Shown: one piece after another, positions 40,970-52,729 of the stretch
Position numbering within the stretch: position 1 is the first letter of the stretch
Layout: the number at the start of each line of letters is the position of its first letter
Assembly: GCA_964017195.1 (NCBI GenBank)
Contig: OZ024892.1
Coordinates: 14,540,071-14,604,070 of the forward strand
DNA: 64,000 nucleotides
From: Siderastrea radians
Lineage: Eukaryota; Cnidaria; Anthozoa; Scleractinia; Rhizangiidae
Reading direction: 5' to 3'
Translations under genes and position numbers: made by a program
Notes under the pieces: generated by a model
The model's input: only the letters and a program-made list of their open reading frames with translations
Told to the model about the DNA's origin: nothing
Databases searched by the model: none

Positions 40970-41260
40970 TGGTCCGAATCCTGCGGACGTGTGCACCTGG
41001 TTGAGCTAACCGTACCTTGGAAAGGGAACTTTATGTTTGCCAGCGAGCGCAAATGAAAAGAACCCGGCGAGTAATCGCCTTCGAACCAAATGTGAAGACC
41101 GAGGCTACCCGTCGAAGTCGGTTGTGGCTTCAACGCTAGATCGACCATGCCCTTCCTGTCAAACATTGGACTGTCCAAGAAAACTTAGCAGTTAGCCGTT
41201 AAGTCTCTCCAAGAGGAAGCAGAGGCAGCATCTAACTGGATCTGGTAATCACTACGCTGT
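40970..41260 (+). pseudogene. Decayed retroelement-associated coding fragment
   Basis: In shifting frames the plus strand reads VELTVPWKGNF, ASERK and later LPVEVGCGFNARS and LSNIGLSKK. The order resembles the C-terminal region of retroelement polyproteins seen in cnidarian genomes, from memory. Several frame breaks make it non-functional. Confidence 0.35.
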
Positions 41261-41454
41261 GCTTCACGCAACTAAGCTTGCATTGACCAAGAATGCAGTC
41301 AAACCGCTTACCTGCATCGAACTTGCCCGGTTCTAACCGGGTATAAAGTCTTAAACTTTTACGAAGGGCTAACGCTCGAAACATCAGCTTTCAATCTCTT
41401 TACGGTGGCCAATTTACCTTATCAACTCCAAAATTTTGTGTTTCAGGTCCCCAG

Positions 41455-41485
<31 letters not shown>

Positions 41486-43298
41486 ACCCCCTTGTTTTAA
41501 CCTTAATGGCCTACCAGCTTTCTGAATGTGACCAATGTTCGGCTGTTTCTTTCGTTTTAACAAATTTTTCAGGCGCTTGATAAGAAGAGTGCTAATCTTA
41601 TCCTCCATATCCTAACCTGTTCAAGGAAGTTAATTTTCAAAGCGTCCATTTTCAAGCTTATGTCATGCGTTCTGACCCATGTTTCACAGTTATATTAAAA
41701 GTGAAAGAGAAGCAGGTGGTTCAACAGGCGTACTAATCTCGTACCCAGATCTCTTCTGGTCTCCAGTGTGTACGAGATTAACGTCCACAAGAAATCTGGG
41801 TACGACTGATTACAGGCGTCCTGAAGAGCACTAATTCTTTTTACAGTCAATGAAAGGTTGATCAAGCCAGGGCTTTATGGCGTTTGACGTCAAAAACGAA
41901 ATTTGTTTTACAGAGGAAAATAAAAGGTTCTATTCTGAGTGTGACATACTTTGTACTACTTTCCCAGTTTCCGGCTAACATTCCTGTTATCCAGGACATC
42001 ATTTTGTATTTTATTAAGTCATGAAATCATGGCTTTATCCAGTTGTCCCTCTTTTGCTGCTGCTTGCGCCAACCAAATCCAGAAAATTTTTTTCCCTTTC
42101 CCCTCCCCTTTTCTCTATTTTGTTTTTGCCTTTGGGTGGTGCGCGTGCCCTCACCTTTGCTGGGATAAAAATTATTTTGAGTATTAGTTGGACTTTTCCA
42201 GTTTCTATAAAAACTAACAGCCACTCCTGTGGCCAAATTCTTCCTTAGTGAATGCATATTATTTTCTGTCCCGGCAAACAGAGCTAATCCAAAGCAACAC
42301 CGCCAACTGTCATGGAGTTTGGGATAAGGAGGGAGAAGCATAAAGGCCGTTTTATTGTATTTTTTAATTGTATTTCGACAAAATCGCATACTGGTTTAGG
42401 TGCATTTTTACTCATTCAGAAACATAATTTTTTATTATTATCTGAGGACATATTTCTCGTAGCCCTGTGGAGGGAGAGTGCTCGTCTTAAAAAACCCACT
42501 AGAAGCGCTCAGTTACGTTCTCGGGTTCATGAGTTTTAGCTGCCCAACCGGGCTGCAAATCTTCTTGGATTTGGTTATCTCCGGCTCGCGCAATCGTTTT
42601 CTTTTTTTCTTTTTTTTTTTCTTTTTTTTTTTTTACTGTTTTTTGAACTTTAAAATGTGAGTGCTTTAAAATGTGTTTGCTGCCTAATTCTCAATTTAGA
42701 AAAATGGAACATGATGACATGAAGAATGTAGTCGCTAATTATAACTTAACTATTCAACTTGCCTTAATGTAAACGTGCGTAAACAGCATAAGGAAGCAGA
42801 AAAATGTCAAAGAACCTCATCAGGGCTCAGTTTCTTATTTAGACTGAACTTGATGTGTTCTGGTATAAGTAAATTTGTTGCTTTGTATTTTGGAGAATTC
42901 TCTCCGACCATTAGAAATTGACGCTCACAAACCTCTCGCATTTCGGGCACAACAAAAAAAGTCTCTTTTTTCCCGGGACAAGAATTTCTTCGGCTAAACA
43001 GGTTGTTTTTTCAGACATATATGATATCGTGGCAAATCAGTGACTTTGGTATCGTACCTGCTTGTACAAAACAATGAGTTCAGTATACCGAGCGGCCGAA
43101 AAACGTGCTCTCTCGGCTGACCATGGACGACAGTTTGCACTCCAAGCCCATCAGGATCTGTTAGGGCCATAGCAAATTATCTTCTGCTGACGTCGAAACA
43201 ACAAACACTACTTACCAACTATAGAATGTTTACTCGAAACTTGATGTAAGCGACATAATTAAAGAACTAGTTTGATGATACCGATTCCTCACCAGGGG
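41261..43298. other. Intergenic, no gene seen
   Basis: Apart from the 80-bp MITE and a poly-T tract near 42600-42632, nothing recognisable. Confidence 0.5.
41732..41811. mobile_element. 80-bp hairpin MITE, 8-bp TSD
   Basis: ACTAATCTCGTACCCAGATC pairs with AAATCTGGGTACGACTGATT. ACAGGCGT flanks it at 41724-41731 and 41812-41819. Confidence 0.75.
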
Positions 43299-43601
43299 TA
43301 GCCTGAGAAAACAGCCGACGTCTCGCGAGGACGCCACTTGAGCGCTCGCAAAACGACGTCTGAGTAACGAGCGCAGAAATTCCGGCCATACTGATGACGT
43401 GCACTACCCAGATCTTGGTAGCGCTTCTGATTGGTTGTGTCGCGAGGGAAATTTCTTTCAACCAATCAGAAGCACTACCAAGATCTGGATAGAGACGCGT
43501 CATCAATATGGAATTTCTGCACTCGTTTAATACTCAGACGTCGTTTTGCGAGGGCCGGCCAAGTGGCGACCTCGCGAAACGTCGGCTGTTTTCTCAGGCT
43601 A
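43299..43601. mobile_element. 303-bp foldback MITE, 9-bp TSD (Mutator-like)
   Basis: The arms begin TAGCCTGAGAAAACAGCCGA and end with the inverse, and pairing continues almost to the centre (CAACCAATCAGAAGC...). CACCAGGGG flanks it at 43290-43298 and 43602-43610. The terminal TAGCC and the 9-bp duplication match the 76-bp hairpin at 4360. Confidence 0.85.
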
Positions 43602-43659
43602 CACCAGGGGTAACCAAAGAACAAAGTACTTGTAGGGTATTTAATTGAACATGTGGACA

Positions 43660-43662
<3 letters not shown>

Positions 43663-43719
<57 letters not shown>

Positions 43720-43720
43720 T
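43663..43720. repeat. (TTA)n microsatellite
   Basis: About 18 TTA/ATT units followed by a poly-T run. Confidence 0.95.
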
Positions 43721-43765
43721 TTTTTTTTTTACAGATTACGTGAGTTTGACAAACTTTGATTTGAA

Positions 43766-43935
43766 ATTATGAATATATGAAATTCATATTTTTGAACTGC
43801 GGAATGAAGAAATAAATGTAAAGAAGATCCTCGCAGTTACTAAGGCAACTTATGCAGTTGCTAAAAGAAAGCCTGAAAAAATCAGGTTTGCCGGGATGCC
43901 GGCAAGCCTGATTTTTTCAGGCTTTCTTTAGCGCA
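43766..43935 (-). mobile_element. tRNA-like SINE remnant, hairpin form
   Basis: Same 3' body as the copies at 37151-37733 (GAAGATCCTCGCAGTTA on the displayed strand). The tRNA-like head is deleted and replaced by an inverted GGCAAGCCTGATTTTTTCAG segment. Confidence 0.7.
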
Positions 43936-44863
43936 AACTAACCCGTCGTTTTTATGAAATCATAAACACTTCAACTCTTTGCTTCCCGGCACATTGAAAA
44001 ATAATTAATTTCGAGCTGTTTATGAATATTATGGTTAAAAGCCGAGAGATAAATATGAAAGTTTGCCGAAGTTGTCGCATAATAGAAAAAGCCAAGAAGT
44101 GTTTCTTTTTTCTTTTTCCTTGTTCTTCTTGTACCTCATTTCAAGGTTTTAAGGAGCTGTAGTTGCATTTATTTTTTTGGCCCAAAAAGGAAAACATTTG
44201 CTCGATGTGATTTCTGCTGCTGGCCGTCTTTGTATTTCTGGGAAAACCACAAGTTACAGGCCTCAAGTTGTCATGGCCGTTTCCTTTCACGCTTGTACCA
44301 TTCTACTGCAAAGAAAATAAATTGAAGTCACGGCACTTAATTTGTCAGAGACGTTCATAGAAAAATGAGTTGCGGAAGATAGCAAGCACTGCTTTTTTCT
44401 GGGTTATCTTCTTGTAACTCATTCAAAGTTGGCACACCAGATCGGACTTCAAGATGACGGAAGCAGCGGTTTAAAGTGAGCAGTAAATTACAGGGTACGG
44501 CTCTAGTATTGTACGGCAACTGTTTGCAGTTAACAAGTTTCATTGCCTTCAACTATCAATTGATTCATCGACTTTAGGGAGCAGCTACAGAGATTGCGCT
44601 ATGAGCTGTATTAACACTCCGCCATGTTCTTCGTTTAACGCTGCAACTTGTCCTGATTCTAAGGGGAAATTCCGATGCGAACTCTTGAATGAGGACACGT
44701 TCAGAAGCTTAAGCCAGCTAATTAAGTTCACAAGATTATCACCATTACAGCATTAACAATAACACCTTTTCTACAAACATAGAAAAGATGTTACTGCACA
44801 AAGATAAAAAATTTGGCGGCTTTAATTTCGGTCGTACACGTTTGTGACCTGACTAATGATGAA

Positions 44864-44865
<2 letters not shown>

Positions 44866-44925
<60 letters not shown>
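44866..44925. repeat. (GAT)n microsatellite
   Basis: About 20 GAT/ATG units. Confidence 0.95.
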
Positions 44926-44926
<1 letters not shown>

Positions 44927-44984
44927 CGGTTCACAAATAACTCTTCAGCTAACTGAAAGTCTTGTCAAAAAGCTCAGGAATTAT

Positions 44985-45170
44985 AAGCTGACTATAAGAC
45001 TTCACTCAGGTGTATAAATGGGCACCCAAGCAACATACTGCTGCTGCGATGGACTAGCATCCCATCCAGGGGGAGTAGCAATAGTCTTAGTTGCTTCATA
45101 CTACAGAAAGCGGGATAAGCTCCGGCCGTGTGGGCCTCATTGGCTCGTGTGCGACTTTCCTTACCTTTTT
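44985..45170 (+). mobile_element. SINE, 5'-truncated
   Basis: GTGTATAAATGGGYACC, GATGGACTAGCATCCCATCC and GGGATAAGCTCCGGCC match the fuller copy at 46331-46640. The tRNA-like head is absent. Confidence 0.7.
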
Positions 45171-45355
45171 GTGCTGTATTTCTGGGAACAACCCTGTAAG
45201 CCCGATAAATTGTGTTTTGCTTGTGTTTTGAGGACCGACCTGTATGGCTTTAATTTTTGGCTATTTCGCCAGTAATGTCATAATTTTTAGAGTTTACATT
45301 TCATGCATTAATTTGATTTTTTGAATTAGATATTGATGAATTATGTTCCAGTAAT

Positions 45356-45655
45356 CCCGGGGGGGGGGGGTACTTCCTAGTAATAGGCTAATGGGGATGT
45401 GCCGCCGGATGGGGTTGCATTTTCATGACTGGATTGACTATAATGGGTTGCATTTTCAATAGGAGAATGGGGTCACGCATTTGCGGGATTTCAGGGGTAA
45501 GTAAATTCCGGCAAGTAGGGATTTTGGGTGTATTTGCCTAAAAGTGACTAACATGGGGTATGCAATTGGCCACAGAATAGACTATAATGGGGTTGGGGTC
45601 CGGACAGGCCAGCGGCACATACCCAACAAAAATTGACCCAAGTACCCCCCCCCGG
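45356..45655. mobile_element. hAT-like MITE, CCCGGGGGGGTACT termini, copy 1
   Basis: A CCCGG G-run with GTACTTCCT at the left mirrors AAGTACCCCCCC with CGG at the right. Flanking CAGTAAT and CAGTGAT form an imperfect target duplication. Same family as 53241-53651. Confidence 0.7.
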
Positions 45656-46330
45656 CAGTGATCCTTGTTTTAATGGGGAACATGTATTGATCAAGTCAAC
45701 AGATATGATTTTAACTGCCAGCCTGGATACACAGGAAATCACTGCCAAACAAATAAGTAGTCTACAATCCATCAGTTTCAGTTTAATATAAATAACTTAA
45801 GCAGTTTAGGGTCTGAGTTCAAACTCCAGCTGGAAAAATGGTTGATTGACCATATCTTTCACTAGACCGTGTAGAACAGCTGTATGAAATTTTCCCGGCA
45901 TATAGAAATTCATGTCCAATTTTGCCTTAACATATAATTTTGAAAACGTGACCAGAATGTAAACATTTCGGAAAAACGATGTTTAGTTGTATATATTATT
46001 TGATAACTGAGAACAGCTTTTTCGATAGAAATTAAACATATCTAACCTTTTACGTTTGGATCCTGGATATATAAGCGTTTAAAAGTGGAGTTTTATGGGA
46101 AAAATTGACCCTGCATCTGAAAAGCATGTTCGGTGTTATCATTGTTATTATCTCTTAAATGCATTGGCAACTCGTCAAATATTGCTACTTTTCGGAGCAA
46201 AATTCACTTGATATGTCACGCGACCTGAGAGAATACTTAATGCCCTTAAAACGATAAGGATGGCGAGATCTCAGTGTGTGTGCCAAATTTCGTTTCGTTT
46301 CCATGGTCCAAGCCAAAAATAGTGCAAATG

Positions 46331-46640
46331 AACAGTTGGGGTGCAGTGACGTAGTGGTTAGCGCGTTGGACTTCAGATCTGAAGGCCCAGTCCCTGCCAT
46401 TGTGTTGTTTCCTTAGACAAGAAGCTTTGCCCCATATTGTCTCTCTTCACCCAGGTGTATAAATGGGTACCAGCAACATACTGCTGGGGGTAACCCTGCG
46501 ATGGACTAGCATCCCATCCAGCAGGGGGGGAGAAGCAATCCTCTCAGTTGCTTCATGCTACAGAAACTGGGATAAGCTCCGGCCATGTGGGTCTCCTTGG
46601 CTCGTGTGCGACTTTACCTTCGGTGTATGCATTCGACCCA
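46331..46640 (+). mobile_element. tRNA-derived SINE
   Basis: The head carries the A-box-like GTAGTGGTTAGCGCG and a tRNA-like CTTCAGATCTGAAG hairpin. The body has GATGGACTAGCATCCCATCC and GGGATAAGCTCCGGCC. Confidence 0.75.
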
Positions 46641-47318
46641 GTTGAAAATGCCTCATGACTCGTGTGTGTGTTACGCAAATAAAGGTCCCACCCATTACGG
46701 GGAAAGTCCTTAAATAATAACTATGGAATAACCTGTTAGTTCTAGTAATGCAGAGACAAGGTTTTATGAGTTTGTTTTGCTCCAATCCAAGTGGGGAGGG
46801 AGGGAGGGATGGAGAGAGTTGCACAAGAACATGGGTCTTCCCTGATGACTCAGTAAGTAAAAACACAAGAAGGATAATGCATCCCAGTAAATTGTGTCTC
46901 AAATAACACTAAGCTGATGCGCGCACAAATCACATGCAACCTGTTTTCATAGTGCAAAAACTACAGGACGCATAACCAGACAACTTAGCATTGGTTGCCT
47001 GAGTTCATTCCAGATGGATAATGCACCTACAATTTAAAGATGGAACATGCTTTTGATCTCAGTAAACATACTCAATATTTATTTACCAAGATGATATCAT
47101 ATTTACATACCATTCTTACAGTTGCTATTTGTTGGACATGTTTGCACAGACAACTCAGTTTGAAATAAATTAACTTGCAATAAATGTGAAACTTGACACT
47201 TATCTGTGCCTGTTGTCACTGTTTGCTTATTATCGGTACATCTGTCTTTCAAGACAAATTTCATTTTTCTTCTCTGGCCCCTTTGGTCCCACCATGCGTG
47301 CCCTCTTTCTTATCATTA
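46641..47318. other. Intergenic, no gene seen
   Basis: No convincing exon or repeat boundary. Confidence 0.5.
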
Positions 47319-47790
47319 CAGTTGACTCCCGGTTACTCGAACCCTCAGTAATTTGAAGCTCACGCTAACTTGAACGAAAATTGATTTCCCCTGGACTTGC
47401 TCCATACATTTACTGTAATTTTACCCTCAGTGAGTCGAACCCTCGATAACTCGAACCTCCTGCTAACTCGAAGTGAATTCCTATTCCCTTCGGGTCATTT
47501 TCTTTATAATTTTACCCTCAATAACTCGAACCTCGTTTGTCAAAGTGCAGTGAGACATAACATACTTCGTAACACTGAATCAATTTTCGAAAAATTGAGC
47601 AGCATTGTAGTTTTGAAGTGTCTCATTGTCATTTGTGTCAATTTCTTATGTTTCCTGGTATTTTGGTACACATAATGTATCAGTTCTTCCTGTAAGAATA
47701 CATGTGATAATTCATGTCACCAGGAATCCCAGCCCCCCCCCCCCCCGATAACTCGAACCTTGAATTTTTCGAGTTATCGGGAGTCAACTG
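47319..47790. mobile_element. Tigger/pogo-like MITE
   Basis: CAGTTGACTCCCGGTTACTC at the left mirrors GAGTTATCGGGAGTCAACTG at the right, with TA flanking both ends. AACTCGAACC motifs recur several times inside. A poly-C run lies near 47732-47745. No transposase is present. Confidence 0.82.
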
Positions 47791-48567
47791 TAATTACATT
47801 CCACATACGATAGACCATCTGAAATGCTGTTGTGCATTGGTATACCTAACTTGTCCCCAGTTGTCTCACCTGTTCCTGTTCCTGCATAACTAAGCAATGC
47901 AGGATGCTCACAAAATAAGTGGAACAGCCAGGGCCAAAAGAATGTCTTGTTACTTTTCAATAACTAATTTACAATAGATGGCTGTACAGACTAAGAGAAA
48001 AAGTTAGTGAGGTGCTTTTCCTTCAGAAAACCACTGGAAAGAATGTGGTTGTGGTTTGGCCTTTCTTTTTCCCCTCAGCCAATCTACTGACCTGCAGTTT
48101 CAAGCCAATTTTCGCTCAAGTTTCTCTTTTTTAACGGTATTTCGTTGATTGTCTACAGGGGAGAGATACACTAGTACTTGTCCCATGGGCAGGTCATGTG
48201 AAAGATTAACTTATCTGAATCAATTGTCTAATTGTCTCAGACAATCGGACATAGGTTTTGGTGCACCCTGCTGTACTACTAAACAAATAACAAGGATGCA
48301 GCATTTCTTTCATAACAGAAATCCACATGAAGTTTACGTCAGATGCCTTACATTTACACAACATTCAGCAACATGTTTACATTACACAAATTTAGGCCCT
48401 GTGCCACATAACTAGCCATCAAACTCATCACTCACAAGCGTTTGTGATCACCTTCTCCCAGATGACAAAAAAACCCACTTTGTGCACTAATGATAACAAA
48501 CACACTGAAAAATGAGTTCTAAATCCAAACACTAATTCCAATAACTAAACCAGCCCCTTCAATATTT
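47791..48567. other. Intergenic, no gene seen
   Basis: No recognisable feature. Confidence 0.5.
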
Positions 48568-51333
48568 GTGACCCTATTTGGGAAAACCAGGCTTAACGAA
48601 ATTAGCGTTGAACCGTTTTTGCATCTCAACGCATTTTCAAACGTTGAGAATGCATTGGAGATCATTTTCAATGCGTTTTAAAACGTCGGCAATGTTCCCC
48701 AACGAAACCGAAATACGTTGAAAACCATTTCCAAATCGTTGCAAAACGTTTGCAATGCGTTGTCAAACATTGACAACGCATTTCCACGAAACAGCCTTGC
48801 ATTGAGAAGCATTCATACTCTCTGCCTATTAACGTTCTGTTTGATGCTTAATAAGACAAAATGCAACTCAAAAAATGTTGTTGTTATTGTTATCTGGGAA
48901 AACACGAAACCGTTCAGGTTTACCAGAAGTGGAAGTAATTAAAATGATCGAACTTCAGAGATCTATTTTATTTTTATAGAGAAATGTGCAAGTTGAGGTC
49001 GCCAACAATTTACTCTTATCATGGATCTTGTGTCAAGTTCAAGCTGAAGAATTGAATGCGACATATACCAGAAACTCTAAACTCGCTTACTTTTATATCA
49101 CGCTCAGGTCACGAACATAGTCTTGCGGTCTTGTTATCGCTCCGCTCTGTTATTGCTTCCACATGTGTAAACTGCTATTAAAATTTCTGCGTAATTTTCA
49201 CGTACATAAATTGGTCGCATACTTAGCGAGAATAAACTCACCAAACTTCGCTTGTGTGCTTAAAATTGAATTCGAGGAAAAGAGATTTTTAATAGATTTC
49301 TGGGGATTAGGGTTGTTTACACAATGGCGTTTCCGATTCGCAAAACTTTGATCCAATCACATGCAACCCGCTAATTAGACGTTTCATCGATTGTCGGCGG
49401 AATACGTGCTGTAGAAAACTCGCTGATCATCGATCTTTTGCGCTTAAACTGAGAGATTTTAATTTTCTGTGTAACTGACCTCCATGGAGGAAGCTTCAAC
49501 TAGTGGACCGAGTTGCTGTAGCAGAGACAGAAAAGGCAAACAGGGGAAAAAAAGAATGTCCTCAGAAAACGAAGTTAGTATTTTGATGCGCGTATTGAAG
49601 TTAATTTGTTCAAGTTCGAGCTGTGGAAATGCCTTCAAGTCGTTTCTTTATTTGAAGCTACAAATGGCAATAGACATTTTCGGGATGAATAAAACAGACA
49701 ACTTAAGAATTTTCCCTCTATTTAATCTGTACACGTACGCAAAGTTACCATATTCATATTGATCCATATTGTTCTACCACAACAAACAGACGGTTGTCAT
49801 TACAACATGCGGCCGCTTCGTTCATCTGTTATGAATTGAAAAAAAAGCATTACTGCTATCTGAGGCTCTGCAGTCGATTCCGTGTTCTTTTTGGGACTGT
49901 TCTTTGGTATTTTTCTGAACTAGCCCCTTCTTTTACCATTTATTCTGGGCAAATTGATCGTTGAAGGAACCTAGGTCTCGCATCGTCCGGTTCCGATTGA
50001 AATTTGATCGATGATTTACGTTAGGCTTCATTTTCTTTTTTCCTGAGTGATTTCCGGTAGATTTTGTTTTGATATAATAAATTTAACACTTGAGTAACAA
50101 AACAGTTTTAAAAAACACCGACTTCAAAGACCCTAACTTGGTGGAGAGTACTGCAATTTCGCAAGTTTGCAAAAAGAGTACAAACATCGCGTGCAACATT
50201 TCAGACATTTGACATGTTGCAATGTTTGACTTCACCTGTCATCAATCTTATACTTTCTTATACTTTCTGCGTTTATATCTCTTGAACTAAATAAGATTTT
50301 AACCTAAAACTTTGACCATTTGATAGCTCTTTTTCCCTCTATTACATATGGATTTTTGTCAGAATCGAGAAATATTCCATTTTCTTTTCTTCCGTGTATC
50401 CTATTAAAGACGGTATGTTAAGTTCACCTCGCAACGATTTGAAACCGTGCAGGAAGCATTATTTTTAGACATTTTACAGTCGCTTTACTTTGAAGGTGCG
50501 AATACTATTAAAAAATAGTAATAATAAATTGCACTTCGATGCAGAGCGAAATACAGGGTGCTATCATGTCAGAAAACAACACAAAATGTCGACCGACCTC
50601 AATTTCGCATGGATACTTGATGTTATCAAGTTTCAATTGTATCCCCGCCTTGGCTACAGAGGTCACGTCCGCGGAGTCAAACCGTCAAAAGTATGTAGCT
50701 TTCACCCACCACTGGCTACAGCATGCTAAAGTCGGTTCACTATACAGTTCAGTCTTCCACTGTTTTGAAGCTTTTATAACCAGGAATTCAATACTCATAC
50801 ATTCATTTGTAGCGAAATGACTTTGTGACGAAACAACCCGGCGGTTACCGTTCAACTGGAATCCCGTTCAAGCTTACAATGTAGTCACCATAGTTTTGCT
50901 GTACAAACACATTACCATTTTCCATGCTATAGGATAAAAAAAGGCACAACTTTCAAAGTAAAATTATATAAACGACGATCTATGTATTACGATAAATTTG
51001 AGACCCAGTTGCGTTGGGCCACTACATACAAAGTAAACACGACTGTTGTTTAAAATTAATAATCGTACACCGTTGCGTTGACCTTAAAAGCGTTGATCTT
51101 AAAAGTGTTTTACTCAAGCGTTATGAAAAGTTGTCAGTGCATTGAGAAACATTACAAAATCATTCCTCAACATTCTGGAACATTAGTTGCGTTTCAAGAA
51201 TTCGTGTAGAAACGTTCAAATGCGTTGAGGATCATTATCAAAGCGTTGCAATGCATTCACAACGCGTTGAAAATTCGTTGAAACGCATTTCAATGCAATT
51301 TTCGTTTAGCCTGGTTTTCCCAAATAGGGTCAC
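48568..51333. mobile_element. 2.77-kb DNA transposon G with 35-bp TIRs
   Basis: GTGACCCTATTTGGGAAAAC and the following CAGGCTTAACGAAATT are mirrored at 51297-51333. ATTT flanks both ends (48564-48567 and 51334-51337). Both subterminal regions carry many CGTTGNAATGCGTT-like units in both orientations. One short plus-strand frame starting MEEASTSGPSCC (49484) is not recognised. It appears non-autonomous or badly decayed. Confidence 0.75.
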
Positions 51334-51494
51334 ATTTTCTGAAGTAGGGATACTGGTAGTAGGCAGTGATCAATTTTTTTGTGTGACCAGGTCACAAGTA
51401 TTTATAGTTTGTTCTGCCAAATCACTAAATTTGAGTCTCATGAAATTTGTCTCTCCAATTTTTCAAAGTAAAGTTGCTGTGAAATTGGTTTACG

Positions 51495-51600
51495 GTCGTT
51501 TCGCTGACAAGTCGTTTCGCTAATGTCCAGTTCGCTAACGTCCTGAGTCGTTTCGCTAACGTCTTATAGGTCGTTTCGCTAACGTCCTAAAGTCAGTTCC
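51495..51600. repeat. Tandem repeat GTCGTTTCGCTAACGTCC
   Basis: Four or five units with spacers of a few bases, between element G and the NKRF-like gene. Confidence 0.75.
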
Positions 51601-51659
51601 AGTTCTTGAAATAATGAGGTTTGCACTAACTTGTCCTTTACTGGAAATACCGGTAAGTG

Positions 51660-52619
51660 TCATTCTTTGCTGACTACCAAGTATCTGTCTTCACCTTTAC
51701 CAAATGATCTGTGCTTCAACCCATATTGTTTAGACATTTTGTGTACAAGGGCTCTGTCTTCTTTAGACAGCTCATTAGAAAACTTCATGTCCCGATCACA
51801 ACCTCTAATAAATGACAAAAGAATTTCCTGAACAGATTTTTTGGACACTTCAGCTCCCTGGGTGGGGTTACAACCTAGACCAAACTTTCCATCAGTGCCT
51901 AAAGCCATAACAGGCTCAGCACGACCTTGGCCGTCTTTACCAATCCCTCCACTCCCAGTCCATCCCATCTTCCGAAGCATTTGATTCCCTATGTTGTCAT
52001 CGGAAATGCTCGGTGCTTTTTCGTAAGCTTTCGAGACTAAATCGGTTTTGGACACACAAGGTGCCGACTGGTGCTGCTGAGAAGCCGGTCCAACTCGTAT
52101 AACCGGCTGACAGGAACGAAGAATCGTCAGAGCATTTTCGGCTGCGTTCCGTTTCGCCTGCTTCTTTCCAGACCCCTCAGCAGTTGCGATTATTTTGTTT
52201 GCTATCATAACAGCGCAAGAATATAGCCCCGATTTGTCATTCATGCCAAGGTCCTCAAAAGATATCGTCTTCTTGGATTTTTGCGCACTCTCGTTCACAA
52301 TACTCACTGGATTGTTGGTCGAGATTTCGTCTCCTTCTTCTGGTTCATAGATCGTGAAGTTCTCTATTAAAGGTTTAGGTTTTCTCACTGCTTTATCTGG
52401 CAGCGAAATGCGAGGTCCCTTCGATTCAAGTTCTCTCACGATTTCCTCCGTTTTGGCCGGATATCTGCAGCCCAGGAACTTCATGTTAGCCCAAACCATT
52501 GATAATGCTGCCAGATGATCGTCTGGGAAATGATCTTTCCACGTTTCAATGAACTGAAACCTCGCTTTCCACTGAATGTCGCTTTCCCACAAACATCTCA
52601 CACACCGCTTGGTCGCCAT
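51660..52619 (-). CDS. NKRF-like protein: XTBD, dsRNA-binding, G-patch, R3H
   Basis: A single uninterrupted frame of 319 codons from ATG (MATKRC). Residues about 10-60 (RFQFIETWKDHFPDDHL to FLGCRYP) resemble the XRN2-binding XTBD domain. Residues about 125-170 resemble a dsRNA-binding domain ending GKKQAKRNAAENALTIL. Residues 209-250 form a G-patch (MLRKMGWTGSGGIGKDGQG). The C-terminus (about 260-319) fits an R3H domain (KHRSFGKGEDRYLVV). Vertebrate NKRF has the last three and recruits XRN2 and DHX15 in nucleolar RNA processing; a similar role is inferred. It is shorter than human NKRF (about 690 residues). It faces away from the next gene with about 110 bp between start codons. Confidence 0.88.
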   Translation of the reverse strand: MATKRCVRCLWESDIQWKARFQFIETWKDHFPDDHLAALSMVWANMKFLGCRYPAKTEEIVRELESKGPRISLPDKAVRKPKPLIENFTIYEPEEGDEISTNNPVSIVNESAQKSKKTISFEDLGMNDKSGLYSCAVMIANKIIATAEGSGKKQAKRNAAENALTILRSCQPVIRVGPASQQHQSAPCVSKTDLVSKAYEKAPSISDDNIGNQMLRKMGWTGSGGIGKDGQGRAEPVMALGTDGKFGLGCNPTQGAEVSKKSVQEILLSFIRGCDRDMKFSNELSKEDRALVHKMSKQYGLKHRSFGKGEDRYLVVSKE

Positions 52620-52729
52620 TTTGATTTTTAGGCACGGTCACTCAGCATTTTTTGAGTTATACGCTGACCACTAAAACAGCAGTTAACCAATATGGCCGCT
52701 CTTCTCCAGCGAAAGATCTTCAGAAGAAA
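52620..52729. promoter_or_regulatory. Probable bidirectional promoter
   Basis: Only about 110 bp separate the ATG of the NKRF-like gene (minus) from the ATG of the membrane-protein gene (plus). No TATA box is seen. A short upstream frame starting ATGGCCGCTC at 52692 overlaps the second start out of frame and may dampen its translation. Confidence 0.6.

Noticed and set aside
42027..42389. 120-codon minus-strand frame
   Set aside because: Lys/Arg/Gln-rich readout of pyrimidine tracts, with no recognisable domain.
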